A program made the translations under genes and the position numbers. Shown here piece after piece: positions 33,770 to 44,792 of a stretch of 64,000 bases of DNA (the first letter of the stretch is position 1; the number at the start of each line of letters is the position of its first letter). The notes beneath the pieces are model-generated. The model saw only the letters and a program-made list of their open reading frames with translations, did no database searches and was not told the DNA's origin. Source of the stretch: M0027 sp021713415 (GTDB lineage Bacteria > Pseudomonadota > Gammaproteobacteria > Francisellales > Francisellaceae); NCBI GenBank assembly GCA_021713415.1, contig JAKJJQ010000001.1, forward strand, positions 62,001-126,000. The letters are read 5' to 3'.

Positions 33770-36700
33770 ATGAGTATTCATGCCAGCGAGAAAGTCATGA
33801 GTCTTTTAATGAAGATTGAAAAAATGGCAAGTAAGAATCTTGAAGATCATGATGTTTCAAATATCATTACTATGGCAAAAGGATTATTTAACATTATATC
33901 AGAAAATGATTTACTAAGAAGAGATCTGATTGATTTATATGGTCTTTTATTGTCATTATGGCGCTTTATAAGTAAAAGGGATATTAAAAAGTCTTATCAA
34001 GTGCGTGTTTATAACCCTGATTTTGAAGAACATGGTTGGAATTCTGGGTTAACAGTAATAGAGTTTGTTGGACCCGATAAACCATTTCAAATAGATACGA
34101 TACAAATCTTATTAAGTCGTTTAGATATTGGTATGCACAGTATGATGCATATTGGTGGTGCTAAAATTGAGCGTGATAAAAAAGGTAATATGATTGCATT
34201 TCATGATATATCAGAGCAAATTGATGTGCCTTATCAGTTTGAGTCTTTAGCTTTTTTTGAAGTCGATCGCCAGAAAGAAGAAGATGGCTCACTTGAATTA
34301 TTACAAAAACAAATTAATGATGCATTAGAGCATGTTGATGTTGTTGTTGATGATTTTGAACCAATGCGGGTTAAATTAACAGAAGCAATTAGTGGTTTAA
34401 GTGAAAATTGCCCAGATAAACAATGTGAAGACTTTTCAGAAGCGATTGCCTTTCTTCAATGGTTAAGAGATCGTCATTTTATTTTTCTAGGCTATTGTGA
34501 TTTAGATATTGTTCAGAAGACTAAAAAGACTTTTGAAGTTGTTAAAGATAGTCAGTTGGGTTTGCTTAAATTTGGCGAGCGTTATTTATCATCAAATTAT
34601 CATGACTTTGCTAAACGCTTATACACAGGGAAAAACCAATTAAGTATTTTATCGATTGCTAAAAGTGATCACCAGTCGCCGGTACATCGTTCAGGACATA
34701 TGGATATTATCGGGGTGACTCGTTACGATAGTAAAGGTAAACCTTGTGGTGAAAGGCGCTTTTTAGGCCTTTATACTTCTGTTGCCTATCATTCGACACC
34801 ACATAGTATTCCGTTTCTTAGACAAAAAGTTGATAAGGTATTACAGCGCTCTAACTTTCGTTATGATGGGCATGCTTATAAGACACTTAATAGTATTTTA
34901 GAGACTTATCCTAGGGATGAATTATTTTTATCTTCTGATGATGAGCTATTTGAAACGGCATGTGGTATTTTGCACATTAAAGAAAGGCAAACATTAAAGT
35001 TATTTGTCAGAAAAGATCCTTATTCTCGTTATTATTTTTGTATGGTATTTTTACCACGTGAACGTTATAACTCAGAGATACGTCAAAAAATTCAAGCTAT
35101 TTTAGCACGTATGTTTAGAGCTAAAGGTAGTGTCTTTAAAACAACTTTTGCAGATGAATCAATTCACTGTCGAATAGATTTTACCTTTTATATTGCCCCA
35201 GATAGTAAACCGTTAACCCATGATATTGCTATCATGGAAGATAAGTTAAAAGAAGTTTCAAGACAATGGGAAGATGATTTATTAGATGCATTAATTGATA
35301 CCTATGGTGATAGCACTGGAAGATCTTACTTTACAGAATATCATGATGGCTTTACACCGGCTTATAAACATGACTTCCATGCAAGAAGTGCGGCAATTGA
35401 TATAGAGCATTTTGAGAAAGTGCGTCAAACAGGCGAGATTGATATGACGCTTTATCGAACATTAGAGGAAGCATCTGATCGAGTTCGATTTAAATTATAT
35501 TTGGCTAATCAATCAGCAAAATTAAGTCATATCTTTCCAGTTTTAGAAAATATGGGTATGTTTGTTAATGAAGAACGTCCTTATAAAGTCGCAGTTAAAT
35601 CAGGTGGTTATGTTTGGATATCTGACTTTGGTTTACGAGTAGATCATACGTTTAATATTGATCGTGTCAAACCATTATTCCAAGAAGTTTTTTCACGAGT
35701 ATGGGATGGTAGTGCAGAGAATGATCGGTTTAACTATCTTGTACCATATGCGGCATTAGGTTGGCGTGATGTAGCATTAATCCGTGCAATCAGTAGCTAT
35801 CTTGTGCAATTAGGGCTTAGATATAGTCAAAGTTATGTTGAAGATACAGTGATTGCTTATCCTAATATTGTGAAGAATTTAGTTGAATTATTTCATGTTC
35901 GTTTTCATCCTAAGTTAAATAAAACCAATAGAAAAAAACAGCAGAATGAATTAATTAGTAAAATTGATCAAGTTTTAAGTGATGTGCAAAATCGTGACCA
36001 TGACCGAATTTTGCGTAAAATGAAAAGTGTTATTTTAGCGATTATGCGAACTAATTTTTATCAAACAAATGAAAATGGTTCAATTAAAGATTATATGTCA
36101 TTTAAATTAAAACCGTCATTAATTCCAAATGCACCAAAACCAACGCCATTATATGAGATTTTTGTTCATTCACCGCAAGTAGAAGGTGTGCATCTTCGTT
36201 TTGCTAAAGTTGCAAGAGGTGGTTTGCGTTGGTCAGATAGAAAAGAAGACTATCGAACAGAAGTTTTAGGATTAGTTAAAGCACAGCAAGTTAAAAATGC
36301 CGTTATTGTTCCATTAGGTGCAAAAGGTGGTTTTTATCCAAAACGTCTACCAATATCAAGTGATCGTGACTTAATTATGAATGAAGCGATTGCTTGTTAT
36401 AAAGTTTTTATTAGCGGTTTATTGGATGTGACTGATAATGTAAAAAGTACACAAATTATCGCACCGTTAAATGTTGTAAGGCATGATGAAGATGATCCAT
36501 ATTTAGTTGTGGCTGCAGATAAGGGAACAGCTACATTCTCTGATATTGCCAATGAAGTTGCCAATGATTATGGTTTTTGGTTAGGTGATGCATTTGCTTC
36601 AGGTGGTTCAAATGGTTATGACCATAAAAAAATGGCAATTACCGCGCGTGGTGCTTGGGAGTCAGTGAAGCGCCACTTTAAAGAACGTGGTAAAGACTGT

Positions 36701-38644
36701 CAAAGAGAAGATTTCACCGTTGTTGGTGTTGGTGATATGTCGGGCGATGTTTTTGGTAATGGAATGCTTTTATCAAAACATATCAGATTAATCGGTGCAT
36801 TTAATCATATGCATATATTTGTTGATCCAAATCCTGTCGCATTAACTTCATTTAAAGAACGTAAGCGATTATTTAATTTACCAAGATCAACTTGGATGGA
36901 TTATGATAAAAAATTAATTTCAAAAGGTGGTGGTGTCTTTGAGCGTTCAGCTAAAAGTATTAAATTAACACCTGAGATGAAAGAAGTATTTGCTTGTGAA
37001 CGAGATGAAGTTGAGCCAAATGAGTTAATTCAATTAATACTAAAAGCAGAAGTTGAGCTGTTATGGAATGGTGGCATTGGTACTTATGTAAAAGCTGAGA
37101 CTGAAAGTCACTCTGAAGTTGGCGATAAAGCAAATGAAGCTGTACGTATTGATGCAACTGAGTTAAAAGTTAAAATTGTTGGTGAAGGCGGTAATCTAGG
37201 CTTAACGCAACTAGCTAGAATTGAGTTTGCTTTAAATGGCGGTGCTGTCAATACTGATGCCATTGATAACTCGGCAGGCGTTGATTGTTCTGACCATGAA
37301 GTGAATATTAAAATCTTACTTAATATGGCCGTTGAATCAGGCACATTAACAATGCCAGCTAGAAACAAACTACTAGCTGAAATGGCTGAAGATGTTGCAC
37401 AACTTGTTTTACAAAATAACTACTATCAGAACCAAACGATTGCAAGTGCATTAAGAGAAAGAAGTTTAGCATCAGCAGAAACTTATATGCGCTTAATGCG
37501 TGAATTATCACATCGTGTTCAGCTGGATCGTGATATTGAGTTTTTACCATCAGATAAAAGGCTACAAACACGCTATGCATCTGGTAAAGGACTAACAGCG
37601 CCAGAATTTTCAGTCATTATGGCTTATATGAAAATCTATATTAAACAGGAAATATTAAAGTCAAACTTACCTGATGAGCCTTATTTTCAGCGTTTCTTAA
37701 TACAGGAATTTCCTGAAGTTTTACATAAAAAGTATGCAAAAATTATGCCGCGCCATGGTCTGGCACATGAAATTATTGCGACACAGTTAACAAATTTAAT
37801 GCTTGTTTGTATGGGTATTCCATTTGTACAGCGTTTATATGATGAAACTGGTGCTTCTGTTGCTGAGATTGCGCGAGCATTTGTTATTGCAGTTGAGATA
37901 TTAGATGCAGAAACGCTTTGGTTAAATGTTGATCATCTTCATAAAGTGCCTGTAACAACACTACAAGATATGAATAAATCAGTTTATAAACTGGTACAAA
38001 GAGTTTGTCGTTGGTTATTAAGAAATCATCGCTCAGGGTTACAAGTTGATGAATTAATTGAGCAGTATCAATCAAAAGTATCAGCTGTGATGGAAAATTT
38101 CGTTGAATATCTAGAAGAAGATGATCGTGAAAAAGTTACCAAAAAGGCAAATAAATATCATAAAAATGGCGTTGATGAAAAGCTTGCAATAAAAGTTGCT
38201 CAGTTTAATTATGCATCACCTGTACTTGACTTGTTAAATGCAGCAGAAAAATCATCAACGAAATTAATTGATATTGCTGGTGCATTTTTCTATCTGAATG
38301 AAAAAGTTGAGTTAGGTTGGTATCGTCGTTCGGTTAGAGGGTTAAGTAGTCAAAGTTACTGGGGTACGATTGCTGCATCAGCATTGCGTGATGATATTGA
38401 TCGTATTCAGTGTGATTTGGCTTTATCAATTATCAAGCATCCAGGCAAAACAGAGGCAGAAAAAATTGCTAATTGGCTTGAGCATTTTAAAGCACCAATT
38501 GATCGCTGGTTAGAAGTTGTTAATGACTTGAAATTAGGTCAAAGCGATTATGTATCTTTAACAATAGCTTTAAGAAATTTACTGGATCTTGCACAACTTT
38601 GTCGTTTTGCTGATGTTGGCGAGGCAGAAGTTGAAAATAATTGA
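33770..38644 (+). CDS. gdhB: Large NAD-specific glutamate dehydrogenase (about 180-kDa class)
   Basis: This 1624-residue enzyme deaminates glutamate to 2-oxoglutarate with NAD and belongs to the large GDH class known from Pseudomonas, Caulobacter and Francisella. The N-terminal 700 residues are the regulatory region with ACT-like folds. The catalytic core begins near residue 810 with ARGGLRWSDR, DYRTEVLGLVKAQQ and VPLGAKGGFYPKR, followed by SGGSNGYDHKKM and the NAD-binding GVGDMSGDVFGNGML near residue 985. The C-terminal 450 residues are helical. It suggests use of amino acids as carbon and energy source. ligA follows after 28 bases. Confidence 0.97.
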   Translation: MSIHASEKVMSLLMKIEKMASKNLEDHDVSNIITMAKGLFNIISENDLLRRDLIDLYGLLLSLWRFISKRDIKKSYQVRVYNPDFEEHGWNSGLTVIEFVGPDKPFQIDTIQILLSRLDIGMHSMMHIGGAKIERDKKGNMIAFHDISEQIDVPYQFESLAFFEVDRQKEEDGSLELLQKQINDALEHVDVVVDDFEPMRVKLTEAISGLSENCPDKQCEDFSEAIAFLQWLRDRHFIFLGYCDLDIVQKTKKTFEVVKDSQLGLLKFGERYLSSNYHDFAKRLYTGKNQLSILSIAKSDHQSPVHRSGHMDIIGVTRYDSKGKPCGERRFLGLYTSVAYHSTPHSIPFLRQKVDKVLQRSNFRYDGHAYKTLNSILETYPRDELFLSSDDELFETACGILHIKERQTLKLFVRKDPYSRYYFCMVFLPRERYNSEIRQKIQAILARMFRAKGSVFKTTFADESIHCRIDFTFYIAPDSKPLTHDIAIMEDKLKEVSRQWEDDLLDALIDTYGDSTGRSYFTEYHDGFTPAYKHDFHARSAAIDIEHFEKVRQTGEIDMTLYRTLEEASDRVRFKLYLANQSAKLSHIFPVLENMGMFVNEERPYKVAVKSGGYVWISDFGLRVDHTFNIDRVKPLFQEVFSRVWDGSAENDRFNYLVPYAALGWRDVALIRAISSYLVQLGLRYSQSYVEDTVIAYPNIVKNLVELFHVRFHPKLNKTNRKKQQNELISKIDQVLSDVQNRDHDRILRKMKSVILAIMRTNFYQTNENGSIKDYMSFKLKPSLIPNAPKPTPLYEIFVHSPQVEGVHLRFAKVARGGLRWSDRKEDYRTEVLGLVKAQQVKNAVIVPLGAKGGFYPKRLPISSDRDLIMNEAIACYKVFISGLLDVTDNVKSTQIIAPLNVVRHDEDDPYLVVAADKGTATFSDIANEVANDYGFWLGDAFASGGSNGYDHKKMAITARGAWESVKRHFKERGKDCQREDFTVVGVGDMSGDVFGNGMLLSKHIRLIGAFNHMHIFVDPNPVALTSFKERKRLFNLPRSTWMDYDKKLISKGGGVFERSAKSIKLTPEMKEVFACERDEVEPNELIQLILKAEVELLWNGGIGTYVKAETESHSEVGDKANEAVRIDATELKVKIVGEGGNLGLTQLARIEFALNGGAVNTDAIDNSAGVDCSDHEVNIKILLNMAVESGTLTMPARNKLLAEMAEDVAQLVLQNNYYQNQTIASALRERSLASAETYMRLMRELSHRVQLDRDIEFLPSDKRLQTRYASGKGLTAPEFSVIMAYMKIYIKQEILKSNLPDEPYFQRFLIQEFPEVLHKKYAKIMPRHGLAHEIIATQLTNLMLVCMGIPFVQRLYDETGASVAEIARAFVIAVEILDAETLWLNVDHLHKVPVTTLQDMNKSVYKLVQRVCRWLLRNHRSGLQVDELIEQYQSKVSAVMENFVEYLEEDDREKVTKKANKYHKNGVDEKLAIKVAQFNYASPVLDLLNAAEKSSTKLIDIAGAFFYLNEKVELGWYRRSVRGLSSQSYWGTIAASALRDDIDRIQCDLALSIIKHPGKTEAEKIANWLEHFKAPIDRWLEVVNDLKLGQSDYVSLTIALRNLLDLAQLCRFADVGEAEVENN

Positions 38645-38672
38645 TTAAATAATTAAAAATGGTATTAACTTA

Positions 38673-40727
38673 ATGATCCAAGAACAAGTTAAAAACAAAT
38701 TATCACAAGAAGAAGCCAAATTAAAAATTAACCAATTAAGAAAAAACTTAAGAAAATATAACTATCACTATCATACCTTGGATAATCCAATTGTACCTGA
38801 TAGTGTCTATGATGCTGAATTTAATGAGCTATTAGCCTTAGAAGAAGCATTTCCTGATTTAAAGACACTTAACTCTCCTACGGTAAGAGTAGGTGGTAAA
38901 CCATTAGATAAATTTCGTCAAATTCAACATAAAAAAGCGATGTTATCATTATCTAACGGCTTTTTAGATGATGATATCATAGCATTTGATCAAAGAGTCA
39001 AAGATCGTCTTTTAGAGCCTGAAGTAGAATATGAATGTGAACCAAAATTTGATGGGCTTGCAATTAGCTTACATTATGAAAAAGGACAATTAGTTTTAGC
39101 GTTAACTCGTGGCGATGGTGAAACGGGTGAGGATGTGACAGAAAATGTCAGAACAATTCGTGATTTACCTTTGAAAATTGAAGATGCTAAAGTACCTGAA
39201 TATATAGAAATTCGAGGTGAAGTTGTTATACCAAAAGATAAATTTATATTATTAAATAAACGTTTAGATCAAGAAGATAAAAAAATATTTGCTAATCCAA
39301 GAAATGCAGCAGCTGGCAGTATTCGTCAATTAGATTCTAAAATTGCGGCACAACGTCCATTAAGTTTTTTTGCTTATTCTGTTGGTATTGCATCAGATGA
39401 TTATACTTTTCCAATGACTCAGATGGCAATCATGCAACAATTTAAGGATTGGCAATTTAAAATCTCTAAAGATTGTACTGTTGTAAAAGGGGCACAAGGG
39501 TGCCTTGAATTTTATAATAAAATGTTAACTAAGCGTGATTTGTTACCTTACGAAATTGATGGGCTTGTCTATAAAGTAAATCATTTAAGTGATCAAGAAA
39601 AACTTGGTTTTATTGCTAGAGCCCCGCGTTGGGCAATTGCGCATAAATTTCCAGCAGAAGAGAAACCGACAACAATTAAATCAGTTGAATTTCAAGTAGG
39701 CAGAACTGGTGCTTTAACACCTGTGGCGCGACTAGAGCCTGTTGAAGTTGGTGGGGTAACAGTGAGTAATGCAACACTACATAATATGGATGAAATCAGA
39801 GCATTAGATGTTCGTGTTGGCGATCGTGTAATTGTTAAACGTGCCGGTGATGTAATTCCAAAAGTTGTTGAAGTTTTAAAAAATGAGCGAGATGAAGATT
39901 TAGTTGAAGTCATTCAATTACCAACATCTTGTCCTGTTTGTTCTAGTCAGTTAATTGAAGAGGCTGATCAAGCAATTATTCGCTGTAGTGGTAGCTGGAA
40001 TTGCCAAGCACAGAGAAAAGAGCGCCTAAAACATTTTGTTTCACGTCGAGCAATGGATATTGATGGTCTTGGTGATAAATTAATTGAACAATTAGTAGAA
40101 AAGGAGTTGGTTGAGTTTCCAGCTGATCTATATAAATTAAATGCATTAACCTTGGCTCGCCTTGATCGAATGGGTAAAAAATCAGCGGATAATACAATTG
40201 CAGCTATAAATGCAAGTAAAGAGACAACGTTAGCACGCTTTATTTATGCACTAGGCATTCGTGAAGTGGGTGAAGCGACAGCTAAACAACTTGCTAAATA
40301 TTATGGAAATTTAGCTTCAGTGATTAGCAGTGAAGTTGATGACCTTGAAACTATAAATGATATTGGTCCTGTTGTTGCAAGACATATTGTATCTTTTTGG
40401 CAGGATAGTAAAAATATTCACTGGGTTAATGATTTATTAGATCAAGGGATTATCTTTAGTGATCAAAATAGTACTGAGAATGTAGAGCCTATGGATGAAG
40501 ATAATGTTTTTTTTGGTAAAACCGTTGTCATTACTGGTTCATTTACTGACTTTTCACGTGATGAATTAAAAGATCAATTAGAGGCTCTAGGTGCTAAAGT
40601 CTCTGGCAGTGTTTCTAAGAAAACCGATATGGTGATTGCTGGTGAAAAAGCAGGTTCAAAATTAGCTAAGGCTGAAAGTTTAGGTATTGAAGTTTTAAAT
40701 GAGATGCAACTCAAAGAGGTGTTATGA
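38673..40727 (+). CDS. ligA: NAD-dependent DNA ligase
   Basis: LigA seals nicks in replication and repair using NAD. The domain order is standard: Ia with YHYHTLDNP and YDAEF, the adenylation domain with Lys125 in CEPKFDGLAI, the OB fold, a four-Cys zinc finger (CPVC then, 18 residues on, CSGSWNC), helix-hairpin-helix repeats (about 450-590) and a C-terminal BRCT domain from about 606 (VVITGSF). The 684-residue length is typical. Its stop overlaps the purK start in an ATGA. Confidence 0.98.
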   Translation: MIQEQVKNKLSQEEAKLKINQLRKNLRKYNYHYHTLDNPIVPDSVYDAEFNELLALEEAFPDLKTLNSPTVRVGGKPLDKFRQIQHKKAMLSLSNGFLDDDIIAFDQRVKDRLLEPEVEYECEPKFDGLAISLHYEKGQLVLALTRGDGETGEDVTENVRTIRDLPLKIEDAKVPEYIEIRGEVVIPKDKFILLNKRLDQEDKKIFANPRNAAAGSIRQLDSKIAAQRPLSFFAYSVGIASDDYTFPMTQMAIMQQFKDWQFKISKDCTVVKGAQGCLEFYNKMLTKRDLLPYEIDGLVYKVNHLSDQEKLGFIARAPRWAIAHKFPAEEKPTTIKSVEFQVGRTGALTPVARLEPVEVGGVTVSNATLHNMDEIRALDVRVGDRVIVKRAGDVIPKVVEVLKNERDEDLVEVIQLPTSCPVCSSQLIEEADQAIIRCSGSWNCQAQRKERLKHFVSRRAMDIDGLGDKLIEQLVEKELVEFPADLYKLNALTLARLDRMGKKSADNTIAAINASKETTLARFIYALGIREVGEATAKQLAKYYGNLASVISSEVDDLETINDIGPVVARHIVSFWQDSKNIHWVNDLLDQGIIFSDQNSTENVEPMDEDNVFFGKTVVITGSFTDFSRDELKDQLEALGAKVSGSVSKKTDMVIAGEKAGSKLAKAESLGIEVLNEMQLKEVL

Positions 40728-41830
40728 ATCAAATAAAAAAAAATAATATAGCTATTTTAGGCAATGGTCAGCTAGCCAGTATGTTATCCGATTGTGCTGA
40801 TCGACTATCTCTAAAAACAACGGCTTTCCCACTACCAAAGCTTGATAAAAAAGGCCAGATTGAAGCATCTGAAATTCACTATTGGGTTGAACAGTTAAAA
40901 TCATTTGATGTGGTCACTTTTGAAATTGAGAATTTGCCAGTTGAGCTGTTAAAATCATTAGAAAAAGTAACATCAGTTCGACCTGCGATTAAAGCATTAG
41001 AAGTTGCTCAAGATCGACTAAAAGAAAAATCGTTATGTACTGAATTAGCGATTCCTACAAACCGTTATATGGCGGTATCTTCTTATGATGATTTAAAATT
41101 AGCCGTTGAAAGTCTAGGCTTACCTCTAGTTATTAAAACGCGACGTTTTGGCTATGATGGTAAGGGGCAGTTTGTTATTAAAGATAAAAATGAGATTGAA
41201 CAAGCTTGGCAAGCGCTTAAAGGTGCGCAAAATTTAATTGCTGAGCAATTTGTGCCATTTGATTATGAGGTTTCTCAAGTCGCAACTAGAGATGTAAATG
41301 GTGATATTGTTTATTATCCATTGGTTAGAAATGAGCATCGAGCAGGCATTTTGCGTGAAAGTTTTGTTTTATCAGATCAACAAACCTTAATGATTAAAGC
41401 CCAAAAAATTGCCGAAAAATTATTAAATCACTTTAATTATGTTGGTACATTTGCCATTGAGTTTTTTGTTCAAGGTGATGAACTGTTAGTCAATGAAATG
41501 GCACCTAGAGTTCATAATAGTGGCCATTGGAGTATTAATGGAGCAACTGCTTCTCAATTTGAAAATCATTTAAGAGCAGTTAGTGGCTTGGAATTAGTTA
41601 AACCTAAGTTAGTTGCACCTTTTATTATGATGGTGAATTTAATCGGTGAAGATGTGCCTATTAATTGGCAAATAGCAGAAGGTATTTACCCAAAAACCTA
41701 TGGTAAATCATTAAGAGAAAACCGTAAGATGGGGCATATTAATGTCATTGGTAGTTCAAAAGAAGAGCTAAAATTACGTTTAAATGTAATCTATCAACAG
41801 ATTCAAGCAGAAGCTTGTTTAGCATTGTGA
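40724..41830 (+). CDS. purK: N5-carboxyaminoimidazole ribonucleotide synthase
   Basis: PurK carboxylates AIR with ATP and bicarbonate in purine synthesis; the product is the substrate of PurE. The ATP-grasp protein begins with IAILGNGQLASMLSDCADRL and has KTRRFGYDGKGQFVI near residue 140, EFFVQGDELLVNEMAPRVHNSGH near residue 245 and the C-terminal VNLIGE motif. purE is not adjacent, unlike the usual purEK pair. The ATGA overlap with ligA indicates translational coupling, an unusual pairing. Confidence 0.96.
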   Translation: MNQIKKNNIAILGNGQLASMLSDCADRLSLKTTAFPLPKLDKKGQIEASEIHYWVEQLKSFDVVTFEIENLPVELLKSLEKVTSVRPAIKALEVAQDRLKEKSLCTELAIPTNRYMAVSSYDDLKLAVESLGLPLVIKTRRFGYDGKGQFVIKDKNEIEQAWQALKGAQNLIAEQFVPFDYEVSQVATRDVNGDIVYYPLVRNEHRAGILRESFVLSDQQTLMIKAQKIAEKLLNHFNYVGTFAIEFFVQGDELLVNEMAPRVHNSGHWSINGATASQFENHLRAVSGLELVKPKLVAPFIMMVNLIGEDVPINWQIAEGIYPKTYGKSLRENRKMGHINVIGSSKEELKLRLNVIYQQIQAEACLAL

Positions 41831-41871
41831 AAAATTAAATTGAGGTGGTTTCATTATTAAAGGAATAATTA

Positions 41872-43065
41872 ATGAAAGAGGATAGTAAGTATCATAGAGG
41901 TTTGATTATCTATTACCCAATGATCTTAATGATTTCATACTGGGTTATTACAAAGGCAGGACTGCCATTTGTTGATCAAATGAGCGCATTTTTTAATGTT
42001 AAGCATCAAAGTATTCAAAGAATTTTATCTTTATCATTGATTATATCTTCTTTATCTCCCTTAGTATGGGGTCCTTTAATTGATCGTATTGGCTTAAAGC
42101 GGTTTGTGGTTATTGCGTCAATTATCAGTTTTGTTGTTACATGTTTAATGCTAATTGTGCAAAATGTATTTTTATTCGGCTTTGCTTATATATTGGCAAC
42201 AACCATTATTTTCTCATTAGCAGTTTGCTCTAGAAGTTTTCCATTTATCTATTTTGATTCAGTTATACAGAAACAAAAGTCAATTGGCATTACGTTTATG
42301 GGGGTTTATTTTTGTTCATTTATGGTGCCATTAATATCAGGTTGGATTGGTTATTATTTAAGTTGGCAATTTGGTTATGCTTTAGTCTTGTTGTGGCTTA
42401 TTATTACATTTTTATGCATGATGTTAATTAATAATAAACAGGATGAAAAGGCATCAAAGGTTAGCTTTTTACAAAATGCATTGGCAATGGTTAATCATTT
42501 AAAAACACAAGGCTTTTTAAAGAATGTTTTATTTGTCTCTATTTTAAATGGTTTGGCATGGACTTATATTATTGTATTACCATTTTGGCTAGCTCAAGGG
42601 TTTGATATTAATTCAAAGTACTTAGCTTTATATCTTTTTCCATTAGCTTTACCTGGTTTAGTTTGTCCAGTACTTGTAAAGTTTTTAGAATCATTTTTAA
42701 CAAAACAACAAATTATAAAATGCAGCATATTTATATTTCTATTAGGCGGTATTAGCGCTGTTATTATTGGTTTATTTAGTTGGCATATTGCTTATATTTA
42801 TATTATTCCAGGTGTTGTTATGAATCTAGCTTCTGCAATGGCTTTTGCTATTGTTAGTACGATTGCCTATAGTAATGTAAAAAGCCATTTTAATGCTGCC
42901 TCAAGTCTTTTTTCATTAATATCATATTTTGGTTTTGGATTAATTGTTTTTATTGAGTCTTACATCAGTTTGACAAATTACTATTTTGAAGGCGTCTTTG
43001 TCATTGTAGCGGGCATTATTTTGTGGTTTTTAAAATCAAATTCAACTGTAAATAGCATAGCTTAA
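41872..43065 (+). CDS. MFS transporter
   Basis: The 397-residue protein has about twelve membrane segments. MFS motif A appears as WGPLIDRIGLKRFVVIAS near residue 63. The second half lacks obvious substrate motifs. The general pattern resembles Bcr-like exporters, but the DHA12 signatures are poorly kept. It starts 42 bases after purK and may belong to the same transcript. Two other MFS genes in the window (31505, 48455) are not close relatives by eye. Confidence 0.85.
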   Translation: MKEDSKYHRGLIIYYPMILMISYWVITKAGLPFVDQMSAFFNVKHQSIQRILSLSLIISSLSPLVWGPLIDRIGLKRFVVIASIISFVVTCLMLIVQNVFLFGFAYILATTIIFSLAVCSRSFPFIYFDSVIQKQKSIGITFMGVYFCSFMVPLISGWIGYYLSWQFGYALVLLWLIITFLCMMLINNKQDEKASKVSFLQNALAMVNHLKTQGFLKNVLFVSILNGLAWTYIIVLPFWLAQGFDINSKYLALYLFPLALPGLVCPVLVKFLESFLTKQQIIKCSIFIFLLGGISAVIIGLFSWHIAYIYIIPGVVMNLASAMAFAIVSTIAYSNVKSHFNAASSLFSLISYFGFGLIVFIESYISLTNYYFEGVFVIVAGIILWFLKSNSTVNSIA

Positions 43066-43159
43066 GATTAAACAATAAAAAATACTTACGGTTAAGTCAT
43101 TTCTCAAGTAAAATATGGCCATTATTTTATAGTAATTGATCATATAAAGGGTTTATTTA

Positions 43160-44716
43160 GTGGATATTCATCACGATAAGATTTTAATTTTAGACTTTGG
43201 CTCTCAGTATACGCAGTTAATAGCAAGGCGTGTTCGTGAGATTGGTGTTTTTAGTGAGATTCATCCTTTTGATTGTACAGAAGAATTTATACGTTCTTTT
43301 AATCCTAAGGGTATTATTTTATCTGGTGGACCTGAATCAGTTAATGAATCAGTTAGTGTTAAAGCACCTGATATGATTTTTGAGATGGATATTCCCATTT
43401 TAGGTATATGCTATGGAATGCAAACAATGGCCAATCAGTTGGGTGGTAAAGTTATTCCAGGGAAATCAGGTGAGTTTGGCTTTGCTAATATCCAAGTACA
43501 TAAACCAAATCAGTTATTCTCAGGCATTGCCTTATCAGAAGAAGCATTAAATGTTTGGATGAGTCATGGTGATAAAGTAGATACCTTACCGAATGATTTT
43601 TCGATTATTGCCTCTTCTAGTAATTGCCCAATTGCAGCAATTGCACATAATCAAAAGCCATTTTTTGGCTTGCAATTTCATCCAGAGGTAACACATACAG
43701 ATCAAGGCAGTGTCATTATAAAAAACTTTGTTGTTGATGCATGTCAATGTCAAAGGTTATGGACAGCAAAACAAATCATTGAAGATCAAATTAAACATGT
43801 AAGAGAAATAGTTGGTAGTGATGAAGTTATTTTAGGTTTATCTGGTGGGGTTGACTCATCAGTTGTTGCAGCATTACTTCACCAGGCGATTGGTGATCAA
43901 TTAACTTGTGTATTTGTTGATACTGGCTTATTACGCTTAGGTGAAGGCGATCAAGTTATGAAAACGTTTGCTGAGAATATGCATATTAATATCATTCGAG
44001 TCGATGCAGAAGAAAAATTTCTCACCGCACTTGAAGGTGTTAATGATCCAGAAGATAAAAGAAAGATTATTGGGCGTTTATTTATTGAGATCTTTGATCG
44101 AGAAGCAACAAAGCTTAAACATGCTAAGTTTTTAGCTCAAGGTACAATTTATCCTGATGTCATTGAGTCAGCTGGCAATAAAAATGGTAAAGCGCATGTG
44201 ATTAAATCTCATCATAATGTAGGTGGCTTACCAGAAGAAATGAAGTTACAGCTTGTTGAGCCTTTACGAGAGTTATTTAAAGATGAAGTGCGTAAAATTG
44301 GTGTTGAGTTAGGCTTGCCACACCGTATGGTATATAGACACCCATTTCCAGGGCCTGGTTTAGGTGTGCGTATTTTAGGCGAGATTAAAAAAACATATGC
44401 AGATATTCTAAGAGACGCAGATGCAATCTTTATTGAAGAGTTAGAAAAAAGTGGTTGGTATGATAAAGTTAGCCAAGCTTTTGCTGTTTTTTTGCCGGTT
44501 AAATCTGTTGGTGTTATGGGTGATCAGCGTAAGTATGACTATGTAGTTGCATTACGTGCGGTTGAGACCGTTGATTTTATGACAGCTCGTTGGGCGCATT
44601 TACCTTATGAATTATTAGAAACGATCTCACTTAGAATTGTTAATGAGGTTAAAGGCATTACTCGAGTTGTTTATGATGTTACTGGAAAACCACCTGGAAC
44701 AATTGAATGGGAATAA
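43160..44716 (+). CDS. guaA: GMP synthase (glutamine-hydrolysing)
   Basis: GuaA converts XMP to GMP. The glutamine amidotransferase domain has LDFGSQYTQLIARRVRE, nucleophile Cys84 in LGICYGMQ and the His-Glu pair in GLQFHPEVTHT. The synthetase domain has the PP-loop LGLSGGVDSSVVA near residue 225. The C-terminal dimerisation domain ends in PPGTIEWE, the normal family ending. It begins at a GTG at 43160 with AAAGGG upstream. guaB is not in the window. Confidence 0.98.
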   Translation: MDIHHDKILILDFGSQYTQLIARRVREIGVFSEIHPFDCTEEFIRSFNPKGIILSGGPESVNESVSVKAPDMIFEMDIPILGICYGMQTMANQLGGKVIPGKSGEFGFANIQVHKPNQLFSGIALSEEALNVWMSHGDKVDTLPNDFSIIASSSNCPIAAIAHNQKPFFGLQFHPEVTHTDQGSVIIKNFVVDACQCQRLWTAKQIIEDQIKHVREIVGSDEVILGLSGGVDSSVVAALLHQAIGDQLTCVFVDTGLLRLGEGDQVMKTFAENMHINIIRVDAEEKFLTALEGVNDPEDKRKIIGRLFIEIFDREATKLKHAKFLAQGTIYPDVIESAGNKNGKAHVIKSHHNVGGLPEEMKLQLVEPLRELFKDEVRKIGVELGLPHRMVYRHPFPGPGLGVRILGEIKKTYADILRDADAIFIEELEKSGWYDKVSQAFAVFLPVKSVGVMGDQRKYDYVVALRAVETVDFMTARWAHLPYELLETISLRIVNEVKGITRVVYDVTGKPPGTIEWE

Positions 44717-44792
44717 CTTTTACTACGTTACTCATTTAGTTACAATAGAGAAGAGTTATTGATATTTATATGCATTTAAAGGGAGATCATTT

